Position numbers and translations under genes: made by a program. The notes beneath the pieces were generated by a model. It saw only the letters and a program-made list of their open reading frames with translations. It searched no databases and was not told where the DNA came from. From JANRKB01 sp033763695 (lineage in GTDB: Bacteria; Planctomycetota; Phycisphaerae; Phycisphaerales; UBA1924): a stretch of DNA of 64,000 nucleotides. Where the stretch lies: NCBI GenBank assembly GCA_033763695.1, contig JANRKB010000018.1, forward strand, positions 124,001 through 188,000. The letters run 5' to 3'. Position 1 is the first letter of the stretch, and every line of letters begins with the position of its first letter. Positions 1 through 8,914 of the stretch are shown in pieces.

Positions 1-1144
1 GAATATCCGCGGACAACTGCTCGGCGGACTGGTAGCGGCGCAGCGGGTCCTTGCGCATCGCCATCAGGACGATGTTGTCGACGTCGCCGCTGAGTCGGCG
101 GCGCAGCCGCTGCGGCTCGCCCTCGCGATGCTTGGCGACATCCTCTGGCTTGATGAGCTCGGTCGTGCCGTCGTAGCGGATGATCGTGCCCGCCTTGCTG
201 ACTGCGGTGCTCGGACGCTCGGGCTCGACCTCGCTGATGATGCGGACGATCTCGGCGTGCAGGCGCGTCTTGAAGTGATATGGGCGGCGGCCTGTGAGCA
301 ACTCATAGAGCAGCACACCGAGCGAGTACACATCGCTCGACGTTCCGACTCGATCGCCGGTGACCTGCTCGGGGCTGGCGTACTCGGGCGTCATGAGCCG
401 CTGCTCCGGCGCGGTCATGATGAACTGACGGCCAACTTCGGGGTCGAGAATCTTGGCGATGCCGAAGTCGAGCAACTTGGGCTCGCCATCGTCACCGACC
501 ATGATGTTGCCGGGCTTGATGTCGCGGTGGACGATGAGGTTCCGGTGCGCGAAGTGCACCGCGCTGCAGACCTTGCAGAAGAGGTTGAGCCGCTCGGGAA
601 CGCTGAGGTTGTTGTTGTCGCAGTACCGATCGATCGGCAGGCCCGCGACGAACTCCATGACGAAGTAGGAGCGGCCGTCTTCGCTCATGCCCGCGTCGAG
701 CACGCGCGCGATGTTCGGATGGTTGAGACTCGACAGCACCTGGCGTTCGAGTTCGAATCGGCGGAGGATCTCACCCGAGTCCATGCCGCGCTTGATCAAC
801 TTGATCGCGACGCGCTTCTGGAAGGGGTCATCGGCGCGGACGCCCAGAAGGACCGATCCCATGCCGCCGCGGCCGAGTTCGGCGATGACGCGATACGGCC
901 CGACCGTCTCGGGCGTGCTGTCGGGCAGGGTCGGACGATGCCAGGTCGCCGGCGCAGGCGTCACGCTGGTCGCGATGCTGTCGGCGTCATTCGATCGGCC
1001 GCGCGGCGGGGCACTGCTCTCGGATGGAAAGACATTGCCAAAGTCCGTCGGCGGCTCGGGCGAGCGTGTCTGGCCGTCGGTGGGAGTGCCCGACGAAGAC
1101 TCACGCGGCGGCTGCGATGGAATGGGTCCGGTTGGTTCGTCCAC
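1..1144 (-). CDS. Ser/Thr protein kinase, Pkn type (C-terminus outside window)
   Basis: The first 381 residues of a eukaryotic-like Ser/Thr kinase; the rest lies beyond the left edge. The GTG start at 1144 is preceded by an AGGA box. Residues 1-80 are a Pro/Ser-rich linker with no signal peptide. The kinase domain starts near 83 with the glycine loop LGRGGMGSV (90-98) and a VAIKLIKRGMD lysine strand; further on are the catalytic loop HRDIKPGNIMV, the DFG motif in LLDFGIAKIL, the APE-type segment TPEYASPEQ and a closing region ending in RRYQSAEQLSADI. All catalytic residues are present, so it should phosphorylate Ser/Thr on unknown targets. In this family the missing C-terminus usually carries a membrane segment with TPR or WD repeats, which cannot be seen here. 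The gene diverges from the large secreted protein at 1534. Confidence 0.93.
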   Translation of the reverse strand, partial: MDEPTGPIPSQPPRESSSGTPTDGQTRSPEPPTDFGNVFPSESSAPPRGRSNDADSIATSVTPAPATWHRPTLPDSTPETVGPYRVIAELGRGGMGSVLLGVRADDPFQKRVAIKLIKRGMDSGEILRRFELERQVLSSLNHPNIARVLDAGMSEDGRSYFVMEFVAGLPIDRYCDNNNLSVPERLNLFCKVCSAVHFAHRNLIVHRDIKPGNIMVGDDGEPKLLDFGIAKILDPEVGRQFIMTAPEQRLMTPEYASPEQVTGDRVGTSSDVYSLGVLLYELLTGRRPYHFKTRLHAEIVRIISEVEPERPSTAVSKAGTIIRYDGTTELIKPEDVAKHREGEPQRLRRRLSGDVDNIVLMAMRKDPLRRYQSAEQLSADI

Positions 1145-1533
1145 AACGTTCCTCGTTCACGGAGACTATCGCCTTGCCCGCACGGCGACATCTCACTGGT
1201 ACAGACGCGGCGCGGCGACGGCGTGCGCGAGAAACGCTTCACAAACACTCGCGTCGGACGGCCGCTGATCAATGTGGTTGCGAGTGTCCGCGAGTTTGGA
1301 TCTTGAAAGGGTTCGGGCGGCACATTTGTGGGATGAGCGAGGACTTTCCCGGACGTTGCGGCGCGCTGTCGGATTTCTGTTGGTCGCACCCCACGCGGGC
1401 GGTATTCTCGGAGGGTTCACTCGGGGAGAGAGGGCGGGCACGCGACCCGCAGACCCGAGGCGGCGATCGGAACCGCACCAAGGTTCCATGTTTGTGACGC
1501 GCGCGGCGCGCGTCCGGCGGTCTTTCTTCGGGC
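1145..1533. promoter_or_regulatory. Divergent intergenic region with a 19-bp GC-rich palindrome
   Basis: Noncoding gap between the divergent kinase and the 1511-residue secreted protein; it must hold both promoters, but no convincing -35/-10 pair was found by eye. Positions 1496-1514 form a perfect palindrome (arms GACGCGCGC and GCGCGCGTC around one central G), ending 19 bases before the ATG at 1534. With a one-base centre it is a poor RNA hairpin and better fits a dimeric protein-binding site. No RNA gene was recognised. Confidence 0.4.
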
Positions 1534-4500
1534 ATGCTTCGATCGTTCTGCGCCATTCTCGCTTCGCTTTGCTTTGCCAGCCTCGCCTCGGGCGCGGGCC
1601 AGAAGGTTGTGTACGTCCGCGCCTCGGCCGCGGCGGGCGGCTCAGGGCTTTCGTGGGCCACGGCGTTCCAATCGCTTCAGCAAGCCCTCGCCGCCGCCTC
1701 ATCACTTGAGAAGCCCGTCCAAATCTGGGTCGCCAGCGGCATCTACACGCCGTTCGATGGATCAACCAATCGCTCGTCGTCATTCAAGCTCGAGAATGGC
1801 ATCGAGATCTACGGCGGCTTCGCAGGCACCGAGACGCTCCTCTCCCAGCGCATGCCCGGCGAGTACTCCACCGTGCTCTCGGGCGATCGCTTGGGCAATG
1901 ACACGCTCGGCAGCTTCGGCAACTACGCCGAGAACGCCTATCACGTCGTCAGCGCCATCGGCGTCGACGACACAGCCATCCTCGACGGCGTGTACGTCCG
2001 CTCGGGCAACGCCACCGGCACCGGCAACAACGCCACCGGCGCGGGCATCTTGATCACGTCCGGCGGCGCGCCGACGCTGCGCGACGTGCGCGTGCAATAC
2101 AACTTCGCGCTCACCGACGGCGCGGGCATCAACGTCATCGGCTCGACGCTTTCTCTGAGCAGTTCAACGGTTTCCTACAACCGCTGCAACGCCAATGGCG
2201 CGGGCATCGCGGTCAGCAGCGGCGCGACCGCCACGCTCGACGGCTGTGGCGTGTACAACAACACCGCGGGATTTGATGGCCCCGGCGCGGGCGGCGGCGT
2301 GTATCTCTCGACCGGCTCCGTCGTCGACGCGCTCAACACGTACTTCGAGAGCAACACCGCCTCGAGCGGCGGTGGCGCGATCGGCGAAAGCGGCGGATCG
2401 GGCCTCTTCATCCGAGGCTGCACATTCAGCGCCAACGCAATCAACACACAGGCTCCCTCGCCGACGTACTTCGGCGGCGCAATTTGGGCCGCAGGGCCGA
2501 ACACGCCCGTCCAAGTCAGTCTCTCTTCGTTCAGCGCCAACACCGTCATTTCAGGCTACGGCGGTGCGATTGCCACTGGCGCCTTACCGCTCGATGTGGT
2601 CGCCTGCTCGATCTCGGCCAATCGTGCGTCTGCGGCCGGCGGCGGCATCTTCATCAACAGCGGCGGCGCGGCCCACATCTCGGATTCGACCATCGTCGGC
2701 AACTCCGGGCTTTCGTTCGCGGCGGCGAGCGGCACCGGCAACGCCGTCGCCGCACTCGGCGCTGTCACGATCGCCAACTGCACCATCACGGGCAACTCCA
2801 ACAGCAGCACCGGCGGCTACACAGTGCATGTGGCGTCCGGCTCGCTCACGATTTCCAACTCGATCCTCTATGGCGATTCGGGTGTCGCTGAGATCTTCAC
2901 CGGCGCGGGTGTCACCAAGACAGTGCAGTACTCCTGCGTGCAGGGCACGCTTCAGCCGGGCACCGGCAACATCAACACCAATCCGCTGTTCCGCAACGCG
3001 ATCGGGCCCGACGGCGCGTGGGGCACGTTCGACGACGATCTGCGACTGACGCTCGCCACTTCGCCGTGCGTTGATTCGGGCAGCAACGCACTTGTGCCGC
3101 TCGATGTGCTGGATATCGACGGCGACGGCAGCGCGGGCGAGACACTGCCGCTGGACGCCAAGGGCGGCGTGCGCATCGTCCGCGATCGCGCGACCAGCAC
3201 GACGCCGATCGTGAACATGGGCGCAATCGAGGGCGGCCTTGACCAGTACATCTGGGTCAACGGCCTGGGCGGCAATTGGAACAGCACGGGCAACTGGTCG
3301 AGCGATATCGTCCCGACGCAAGGCGCGATCGCGGTCTTCAACAACTCGAGCGTGCCCGCCACCAGCGCGTACACCGTGCAGATGAACCCCGGCACACGCG
3401 CGCCCGAGGCGTATCAACTCCTCTTCAACGCGCCCAAGACCGTCACGTTCAACTTTGGCAACGACTACAACCTCTCGCTCGTCGGCGGCAAGCCCGGCGA
3501 CGAATCGCTGAAGCTCAACGGTCAGTTCGGCAACGTCACTGGGCGTCTGATTCTGCAAAGCAGCAGCACGTTCTCGCGACGCGGCATCGTCGCTCCGTCG
3601 GCCGCGGTCGGAACGCTCTCGGGCACGACCGCGCGCCTCAGCGTGATGGGCCAGTTCGCGGGCCTGGACCTCACAGATCGTCTTGTCGTCGGCTCTTCGG
3701 GCAACGGCATCTTTGATCTCTCCAACGCGGCCACCGTCAACGCGGGTTCGTTTATCGCTGGTGAGAGTCAGGCCTCCTTCGGCTCGGCCAGCGTTGATGG
3801 CGGTTCAACACTCAATCTGCTCGGCGGCAGCACGTCGCGCGTTCGTCTCGGCGATGCGGCCACTGGTTTGCTCTCCTTCTCATCCAGCAAGTTCACCGCC
3901 AGTGCCGCGCTGCAGAGCGTCGAACTGGGAACGCAGGCAACGGCATTCGGCCAACTCATTCTCGATGCGTCCACATGGCGCAGCACCCAAGGCTCGATGT
4001 ACGTCGGCGCGGCTGGCGCGGCGACGCTGCAACTGCTCAACGGCTCCAAGCTCACCACGACAACCACGCTCCAGCCAGTGCTCGCCGCACTGCCCGGCTC
4101 GACGGCAAACGTCCTGATCGACGCAACCAGCAGTTGGACCGAGACGCTGAACGGCATTGGCATCGGCGGCAGCAACGGCATTGACGGCGGCACGGCGACG
4201 GTCGATGTCCGCGCGGGCGGCGTCCTCAAAGCAAACGGCCCGATCGTGCTCTATCGCGGCGCGATCGCTCGCGGACTGGGCCGATTCATCGCACCCGTCA
4301 ACAACTGGGGCTCGTTCTCGCCCGGCATTCTCGACGGCAATCCCTTCGGCATTCTCAACGTCACGGGCACGTACACGCAGTCGAGCTTCTCACTGATGAA
4401 CATCGGCTCCGATGCAAGCCCCTTCGGGCCGCGGAGCAACGCCGCCAAGTCGGGCGTCTATGTCTGTGATGTTCAGAACACCACGCCGGGCATCAGCCAC

Positions 4501-6069
4501 GATCAAATCGATGTCACAGGCACGGCATCGCTCGGCGGCGGCATCGTCGTCGTCGATCGAGACTACACGCCTCCGCCGCAGAACGGCCCGACCGGCGTGC
4601 GCGTGGTCACGGCCACATTCCTCGACAAGCAGTTCGACGCGGCGCTCATGCCGCCGATCACGGGCAAGCGATTCCTGACGCTCTCGTATGGTCTGACGAT
4701 CGCCGGTCCCAACACGCCCTCCGCACTCACAGGCGCAAGCGTCGAACTGGTGACCGACACGCTGGACAGCGAGATCAAGTTCATCCCGGGCGCGGAGCGC
4801 AGTGCCGCGGGCTTTGCAAGCGCCGTGGCCACCGGCGACGTCAACGGCGACGGGCGGCCCGATCTGGTCGCGTGCTATCCCAACGCCAATCCCGCGCTTC
4901 CGGGCATCGTTGTCGTCTACATCAACAATGGCGTCTCCGGCACCACGTGGCTGGGATACACGGCGCGGCCATCAATCTCGGTCGGCCTCAACCCGCGCGG
5001 CGTCGCGCTCGCGAAACTCCGGGCTGGGTTCAACCGCGACATCATCGTCACCAACGCGGGCGACGGCACGATCGATGTGCTCGCCAACAACAACCTCGCC
5101 GCGCCTTCGTTCACACGCAACACCATCGCCACGCAGCCGCTGGGCTCCGAGCCTTGGGGTGTCGCGGTCTATGGACGAAACCCAGTCACGGGCCTGGACA
5201 CGGACTTTGCCGTCTCCAATCGCGGCGCAAGCACGATCTCGACCTTCAACAACAGCGGCGTCATCAGCACGATCATCAAGCTCTCTGATCTGCCCTCCGG
5301 GCCCAACCCCGTCGACGTCGAGCCTTACGACCCCGACAGCGGCAAGGACGACGACCAGAAGTCTCTCGCCGTCAGCAGTGGCGGCGGCACGGACGTCACT
5401 GTCTTTGTGAACAACGGCACCGGCTCGCTCGGCGCAGGGACTTCGTACACCATGGGCGGCACGCCCGCGAAACTGACGCATGGCGATTTCGACGGCGACC
5501 TCGCCGACGACCTTGCTGTCGTCTCGCCCGGTTCAAGCCTGCTCACGATCCTGCTGGGCGACAGTCTTGGCGGGTTCAAGCCAGCGATTGACTTTGAGCT
5601 CGGCACGCCGCCGACGGACGTCAAGGCCCTCGACGCCGACAACGACGGCGACATTGATCTGGTCGTCATCACCAGCGACGGCGTCAGCAGCACGACGCAG
5701 ATCTATCGCAACGACTTGACTTACTCGATCTCGGGCACGCCGATTCAGTTCGCGCTGTGCCCCGAGGATGTGCTCACCGCCGCGAGCACCGCGGGCTTGA
5801 TTGGGATCGCCGACGTCGACGGCACGGGTGCTCCAGACGTGCTCACGCTCGATGCGAGTGCCTCCAAGCCGCGGCTGGCGTCTGCCATCAATCGTTCGAC
5901 GCCGTGCCGCGCCGACTTCAACGCCGATGGTTTCCTCGATTTCTCCGACTTCGATGACTTCGTCGCCGCGTTCGAAGGTGGCAGCCCGAACGCCGACTTC
6001 AACGGCGACGGCTTCCTCGACTTCTCCGACTTCGATGACTTTGTCGCCGCGTTCGAGGCAGGCTGCTGA
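1534..6069 (+). CDS. Giant secreted beta-helix / FG-GAP protein with C-terminal dockerin-like pair
   Basis: A 1511-residue exported protein. Residues 1-22 are a signal peptide (ending ASLASGA). Roughly 30-510 resemble polymorphic-membrane-protein/pectate-lyase type right-handed beta-helix sequence: repeated short strands such as SGGGAIGESGGSG with N/S turns. Around 570-1000 are G/S/T-rich autotransporter-like repeats beginning IWVNGLGGNWNSTGNW. Residues about 1090-1450 contain FG-GAP/VCBS-like repeats with Ca-binding motifs (GDVNGDGRPDL, GDFDGDLADDL, DADNDGDIDLV). Residues 1458-1511 are two near-identical EF-hand-like modules (DFNADGFLDFSDFDDFVAAFE, DFNGDGFLDFSDFDDFVAAFE) bracketed by Cys, the planctomycete dockerin-like tail. 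It is probably a cell-surface or matrix adhesin. No catalytic domain was recognised. It is followed by a strong terminator. The start is the first ATG ahead of the signal peptide; there is no clear Shine-Dalgarno. Confidence 0.85.
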   Translation: MLRSFCAILASLCFASLASGAGQKVVYVRASAAAGGSGLSWATAFQSLQQALAAASSLEKPVQIWVASGIYTPFDGSTNRSSSFKLENGIEIYGGFAGTETLLSQRMPGEYSTVLSGDRLGNDTLGSFGNYAENAYHVVSAIGVDDTAILDGVYVRSGNATGTGNNATGAGILITSGGAPTLRDVRVQYNFALTDGAGINVIGSTLSLSSSTVSYNRCNANGAGIAVSSGATATLDGCGVYNNTAGFDGPGAGGGVYLSTGSVVDALNTYFESNTASSGGGAIGESGGSGLFIRGCTFSANAINTQAPSPTYFGGAIWAAGPNTPVQVSLSSFSANTVISGYGGAIATGALPLDVVACSISANRASAAGGGIFINSGGAAHISDSTIVGNSGLSFAAASGTGNAVAALGAVTIANCTITGNSNSSTGGYTVHVASGSLTISNSILYGDSGVAEIFTGAGVTKTVQYSCVQGTLQPGTGNINTNPLFRNAIGPDGAWGTFDDDLRLTLATSPCVDSGSNALVPLDVLDIDGDGSAGETLPLDAKGGVRIVRDRATSTTPIVNMGAIEGGLDQYIWVNGLGGNWNSTGNWSSDIVPTQGAIAVFNNSSVPATSAYTVQMNPGTRAPEAYQLLFNAPKTVTFNFGNDYNLSLVGGKPGDESLKLNGQFGNVTGRLILQSSSTFSRRGIVAPSAAVGTLSGTTARLSVMGQFAGLDLTDRLVVGSSGNGIFDLSNAATVNAGSFIAGESQASFGSASVDGGSTLNLLGGSTSRVRLGDAATGLLSFSSSKFTASAALQSVELGTQATAFGQLILDASTWRSTQGSMYVGAAGAATLQLLNGSKLTTTTTLQPVLAALPGSTANVLIDATSSWTETLNGIGIGGSNGIDGGTATVDVRAGGVLKANGPIVLYRGAIARGLGRFIAPVNNWGSFSPGILDGNPFGILNVTGTYTQSSFSLMNIGSDASPFGPRSNAAKSGVYVCDVQNTTPGISHDQIDVTGTASLGGGIVVVDRDYTPPPQNGPTGVRVVTATFLDKQFDAALMPPITGKRFLTLSYGLTIAGPNTPSALTGASVELVTDTLDSEIKFIPGAERSAAGFASAVATGDVNGDGRPDLVACYPNANPALPGIVVVYINNGVSGTTWLGYTARPSISVGLNPRGVALAKLRAGFNRDIIVTNAGDGTIDVLANNNLAAPSFTRNTIATQPLGSEPWGVAVYGRNPVTGLDTDFAVSNRGASTISTFNNSGVISTIIKLSDLPSGPNPVDVEPYDPDSGKDDDQKSLAVSSGGGTDVTVFVNNGTGSLGAGTSYTMGGTPAKLTHGDFDGDLADDLAVVSPGSSLLTILLGDSLGGFKPAIDFELGTPPTDVKALDADNDGDIDLVVITSDGVSSTTQIYRNDLTYSISGTPIQFALCPEDVLTAASTAGLIGIADVDGTGAPDVLTLDASASKPRLASAINRSTPCRADFNADGFLDFSDFDDFVAAFEGGSPNADFNGDGFLDFSDFDDFVAAFEAGC

Positions 6070-6134
6070 GGTACGCGACGGCAACTCCAACGCGATCTCG
6101 CATCGACATTGATTCGACATCGGTACAAAAACGA

Positions 6135-6165
6135 CAAGGCCGAGCGAGTCCATCGCCCGGCCTTG
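6135..6165. terminator. Bidirectional hairpin terminator
   Basis: A 31-base hairpin: an 8-bp perfect outer stem (CAAGGCCG/CGGCCTTG), an A-C mismatch, a 4-bp inner stem (GCGA/TCGC) and a 5-base loop. It is preceded by an A-rich stretch (acaaaaacga), which reads as a T-rich tail on the minus strand. It sits between the convergent genes ending at 6069 (+) and 6217 (-) and can serve both. Confidence 0.75.
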
Positions 6166-6216
6166 CTCACGTTCTGAACATGCTGTTGCCGCTCTGCACG
6201 CGGCAGGCGAGCGTGC

Positions 6217-6522
6217 TTAGCGCTTCGCGGGTTGCTGGCCGGGCATCTGGATCTCGCCGCGGACCTGCTCGTACTGCTGCACGGCCTGCACGAGGCTCAT
6301 CGCCAGACGCTTGGCGGCCATCCAGTTCATGATGACGCGGCTGCCGACGCTGAAGAGCATGATGGGCTCGTTGTTCGGGCCGTTCATCGGCATGTTGATG
6401 CCAAAGTCGAGGATGAGCTCATCGCCCGTCGACGTGGTGCGGATCGTGTTGGCGTACGCCTGGTGCATCTTGCTCTCGTCGATGCGGAGCGCGACCTGCT
6501 GCTGATTCTGGGTGTCGGACAT
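6217..6522 (-). CDS. DUF3467 family protein
   Basis: A 101-residue soluble protein starting MSDTQNQQQVALRIDESKM. The body matches the DUF3467 pattern: a segment describing a beta strand (YANTIRTTSTGDELILDFG), a central conserved N/P-rich part (NMPMNGPNNEPI) and a helix (SRVIMNWMAAKRLAMSLVQAV). The family is widespread and of unknown function. The tail is Q/P-rich. The ATG at 6522 diverges from the Ppx/GppA gene; the strong hairpin at 6135-6165 lies downstream of its stop. Confidence 0.85.
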   Translation of the reverse strand: MSDTQNQQQVALRIDESKMHQAYANTIRTTSTGDELILDFGINMPMNGPNNEPIMLFSVGSRVIMNWMAAKRLAMSLVQAVQQYEQVRGEIQMPGQQPAKR

Positions 6523-6648
6523 GGGCAAACCTCGTGTGTGCTGTGTGTTTCGCGCTGGTCGAACCCGCCGGGCGCTCCGGCAAGACCATTCGACGCCCGG
6601 CGGCCAAACGGCCAGTTCGGGGGAGAAGTCTACGCCCACGCCGACGCG

Positions 6649-8505
6649 ATGATCGCCGCCGAGCGAGAAAGCGGGCAACAATCGCCCGTGCCCAAGCCCC
6701 CCACTTCGTCCCGCCGCCGTTCGCCCGCCCAGACCCGCTCTCGCTCGAATCGCAGCGGGAACTCGGCCCGGGCCACATCCAAAGCCGCGGGTGAGCAGAA
6801 CGCCATGCTCGCCGGTGCGGTCCGCGTCGGCGCGATCGATATCGGCTCCAATGCCGTGCGTTTCATTGTCGCCCAGGCCCAGCCCGACGGCACATTCCGG
6901 CACATTCATGAAGATCGCGACAATTGCCGGCTCGGACGCGGCATGGCGGGCGGCAAGGGACTCGCACGCGACGCCATCGAGCGTGCCGCCGCGGCGATCG
7001 AGCGATTCGCGGCCAAGGCGCGCGAACTCAACATCGTCGCGATCCGTGCCGTCGCCACCGCAGCCGTGCGTGAGAGCAAGAACGCTGACGCGTTTCTCTC
7101 GCTCGTGAAGCAACGTGCGGGGCTTGTCATCGACATCATCCACGCCGACGAGGAGGCTCGTCTGGGCTTCCGCGGTGCGGCGGCGTCGATCGACCTCTAT
7201 GAAGGCCTCGTTGCCGTGCTCGACATCGGCGGCGGAAGCGCCCAACTGACGATCGCCAAAGACGGCGTCCTCGTCGCTTCCGAGTCGGGGCCGCTGGGTG
7301 CCGTGCGTCTGACCGAACACTTCGGAGGACCGGCGGCGTTCGCAGGCAAGAACTTTGATGCCGCCGTCGAACATGTCCGCAGGCACGTCAAGACGCTCGT
7401 GCCGCGCGAGCACAAGAGCGTGCGCATGCTCGCGGCCACCGGCGGCACTGTGACCTCGCTGGCGGCGATGGCGGCAGGCCAGATCCTCAAGGATTTCCAC
7501 CCCGGCGAGCCGCTTGTGGCCTTGCCACGTGAGGGCGAAGTCCACCGGCGGCATGTTGACGACTTGATCGCGCTGCTGCGCGCGACGCCGCTCGAGAAAC
7601 GCGCGGAACTGCCGGGTCTGCCCGCCGAGCGCGCCGACATCATTCTCGCCGGGCTTGTGGTGCTGCGTGAAGTCATGCGCCGCCTGAAGATCACCGGCGT
7701 TGAAGTCTGCGGCGGGGGCGTGCGCGTCGGGCTCGCGGCCGAACTCGCCGAACGCGTGTTGCTTACGCGCCACGAAGGCCCGCAGACGGCGATCAGCAGC
7801 GCGGAACGATTGCTGATCGAGTGCCGCGCCGAGCGAGAGCACGCCGAGCAGGGCGCACGTCTCACACTGCGACTGTTCGACATGCTCGCGGATGTCGGTC
7901 CGCTCGCCAAGGCGATTTCGACCGAGCCAAGGGCGCGCGAACTGCTGCATGCGGCGGCACTCGCGCATGACGTCGGCTGCTTCGTGGATTACGCCAAGCA
8001 CCACAAGCACAGCGAACGCATCATCCGACTTGCGGGCATGGCTGGCCTGACTGATCGTGAACTGCGGCTCGTTTCGCTGATCGCTCGATACCACCGCCGC
8101 GCCGAGCCGCCCGAGGAAGCAGCGATTGCTGGCGTTGATCGCGATGACGAGCATGTCACGTTCGCGAACCTCGCACCCAAAGATCGCGCCCTCGTGTGCG
8201 CCCTTGCCGCGTTGCTGCGCGTCGGCGATGGCCTTGATCGCTCGCACACGCAGCGTGTCACAGATATCCACGGCGTCACGATCGAACCCAAGACCCTCGC
8301 CATCCATGTCGCGGGTCCGAGCGCGATCGCGAAGGACCTGAAGGCCGCGAAGAAGAAGTCCGCTCTGCTCGCACGCCTGCTCGGCAAGCGGGTCGCGTTT
8401 GATCGCGTCAAGGTCGCAAAGCCTTCCAAGCCCCGCGGGTCAGCCGCTCGGGACATAGGATCAGATCATGTCGTCAAAGCCCGCCCGTCCAAGCGCAAAC
8501 CTTGA
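6649..8505 (+). CDS. Ppx/GppA exopolyphosphatase family protein with C-terminal HD domain
   Basis: An acetate-kinase/Hsp70-fold phosphatase that in this family hydrolyses polyphosphate or pppGpp. Following the ATG at 6805 the sequence GAIDIGSNAVRFIVAQ is the phosphate-1 motif, then VIDIIHADEEARLGFRGA, VLDIGGGSAQLTI (phosphate-2 motif) and ATGGTVTSLAAM. The C-terminal third is an HD-type domain (ALAHDVGCFVDYAKHHKHSERII; LIARYHRR), as in full-length Ppx/GppA. The start is uncertain: ATG 6649, GTG 6688 (adds a very basic S/R-rich tail) or ATG 6805 (GGTGAG upstream). The end overlaps the GroES gene by 38 bases in another frame, which suggests co-transcription and translational coupling. A possible role in phosphate storage or the stringent response is inferred from the family only. 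Confidence 0.88.
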   Translation: MIAAERESGQQSPVPKPPTSSRRRSPAQTRSRSNRSGNSARATSKAAGEQNAMLAGAVRVGAIDIGSNAVRFIVAQAQPDGTFRHIHEDRDNCRLGRGMAGGKGLARDAIERAAAAIERFAAKARELNIVAIRAVATAAVRESKNADAFLSLVKQRAGLVIDIIHADEEARLGFRGAAASIDLYEGLVAVLDIGGGSAQLTIAKDGVLVASESGPLGAVRLTEHFGGPAAFAGKNFDAAVEHVRRHVKTLVPREHKSVRMLAATGGTVTSLAAMAAGQILKDFHPGEPLVALPREGEVHRRHVDDLIALLRATPLEKRAELPGLPAERADIILAGLVVLREVMRRLKITGVEVCGGGVRVGLAAELAERVLLTRHEGPQTAISSAERLLIECRAEREHAEQGARLTLRLFDMLADVGPLAKAISTEPRARELLHAAALAHDVGCFVDYAKHHKHSERIIRLAGMAGLTDRELRLVSLIARYHRRAEPPEEAAIAGVDRDDEHVTFANLAPKDRALVCALAALLRVGDGLDRSHTQRVTDIHGVTIEPKTLAIHVAGPSAIAKDLKAAKKKSALLARLLGKRVAFDRVKVAKPSKPRGSAARDIGSDHVVKARPSKRKP

Positions 8506-8800
8506 AATCGTCGAGCCGATCGGCAAGCGCGTTCTGATCCGCAAGGATGAGGACAAGAAGCAGACCAAGTCCGGCATCCACCTGCCCGACAAGATCGAGA
8601 TCCCCACGATCACCGGGCGCGTCGTCGCCATCAGCGCACAAGTCGAACGCGACGATGATTACCCGATCCAGCGTTACGATCGTGTGCTCTTCAACCCCAA
8701 GCACGGCATCCCGGTCGACTTTGAAGGCGACAACCGCCTCTTCGTCATTCCCGTTGAGGACGTCGTCGCGGTTTTCCGGCGCGAGACAACGACCGAGTGA
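8468..8800 (+). CDS. GroES/Cpn10-like co-chaperonin
   Basis: A 110-residue Cpn10-fold protein: a central IGKRVLIRKDEDKKQTKSGIHLPD segment that matches the GroES start and mobile-loop pattern (P-x-x-x-R-V-L-(I/V)), followed by GRVVAISAQV, YDRVLFNPKHGIPVDFEGD and a terminal VIPVEDVVAVF strand. It is longer than canonical GroES (about 95 residues) because of an N-terminal 15-residue extension and an acidic tail. No GroEL gene lies next to it; it overlaps the Ppx/GppA gene instead. It could be an accessory, divergent GroES rather than the main partner of GroEL. Confidence 0.82.
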   Translation: MSSKPARPSANLEIVEPIGKRVLIRKDEDKKQTKSGIHLPDKIEIPTITGRVVAISAQVERDDDYPIQRYDRVLFNPKHGIPVDFEGDNRLFVIPVEDVVAVFRRETTTE

Positions 8801-8850
8801 CCGGACCGCGTCATCCGCGGCTGATCCGCGCAATTGACCCCAAAAGAAAG

Positions 8851-8871
8851 CCGCAGGGCTGAGCCCTGCGG
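8851..8871. terminator. Hairpin terminator between convergent genes
   Basis: A perfect 9-bp stem (CCGCAGGGC/GCCCTGCGG) with a TGA loop, preceded by caaaagaaag (T-rich tail on the minus strand) and followed by gttgttggcgtt on the plus strand. It lies between the GroES stop at 8800 (+) and the TPR gene stop at 8915 (-), so it probably ends both transcripts. Confidence 0.75.
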
Positions 8872-8914
8872 TTGTTGGCGTTCAATCCTCTCGCGGACGC
8901 GGCGAGACGGTCGT

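Noticed and set aside
721..780. A tRNA T-arm-like sequence (GTTCGAGTTCGAATC)
   Set aside because: It lies in the conserved kinase coding frame and no acceptor or anticodon stems can be formed around it.
6217..8307. A 696-codon open frame on the minus strand opposite the Ppx/GppA gene
   Set aside because: Only the last 101 codons (the DUF3467 gene) read as protein; the rest is Arg/Ala/Gly/His-rich antisense of a conserved enzyme, a by-product of GC-rich codon use.
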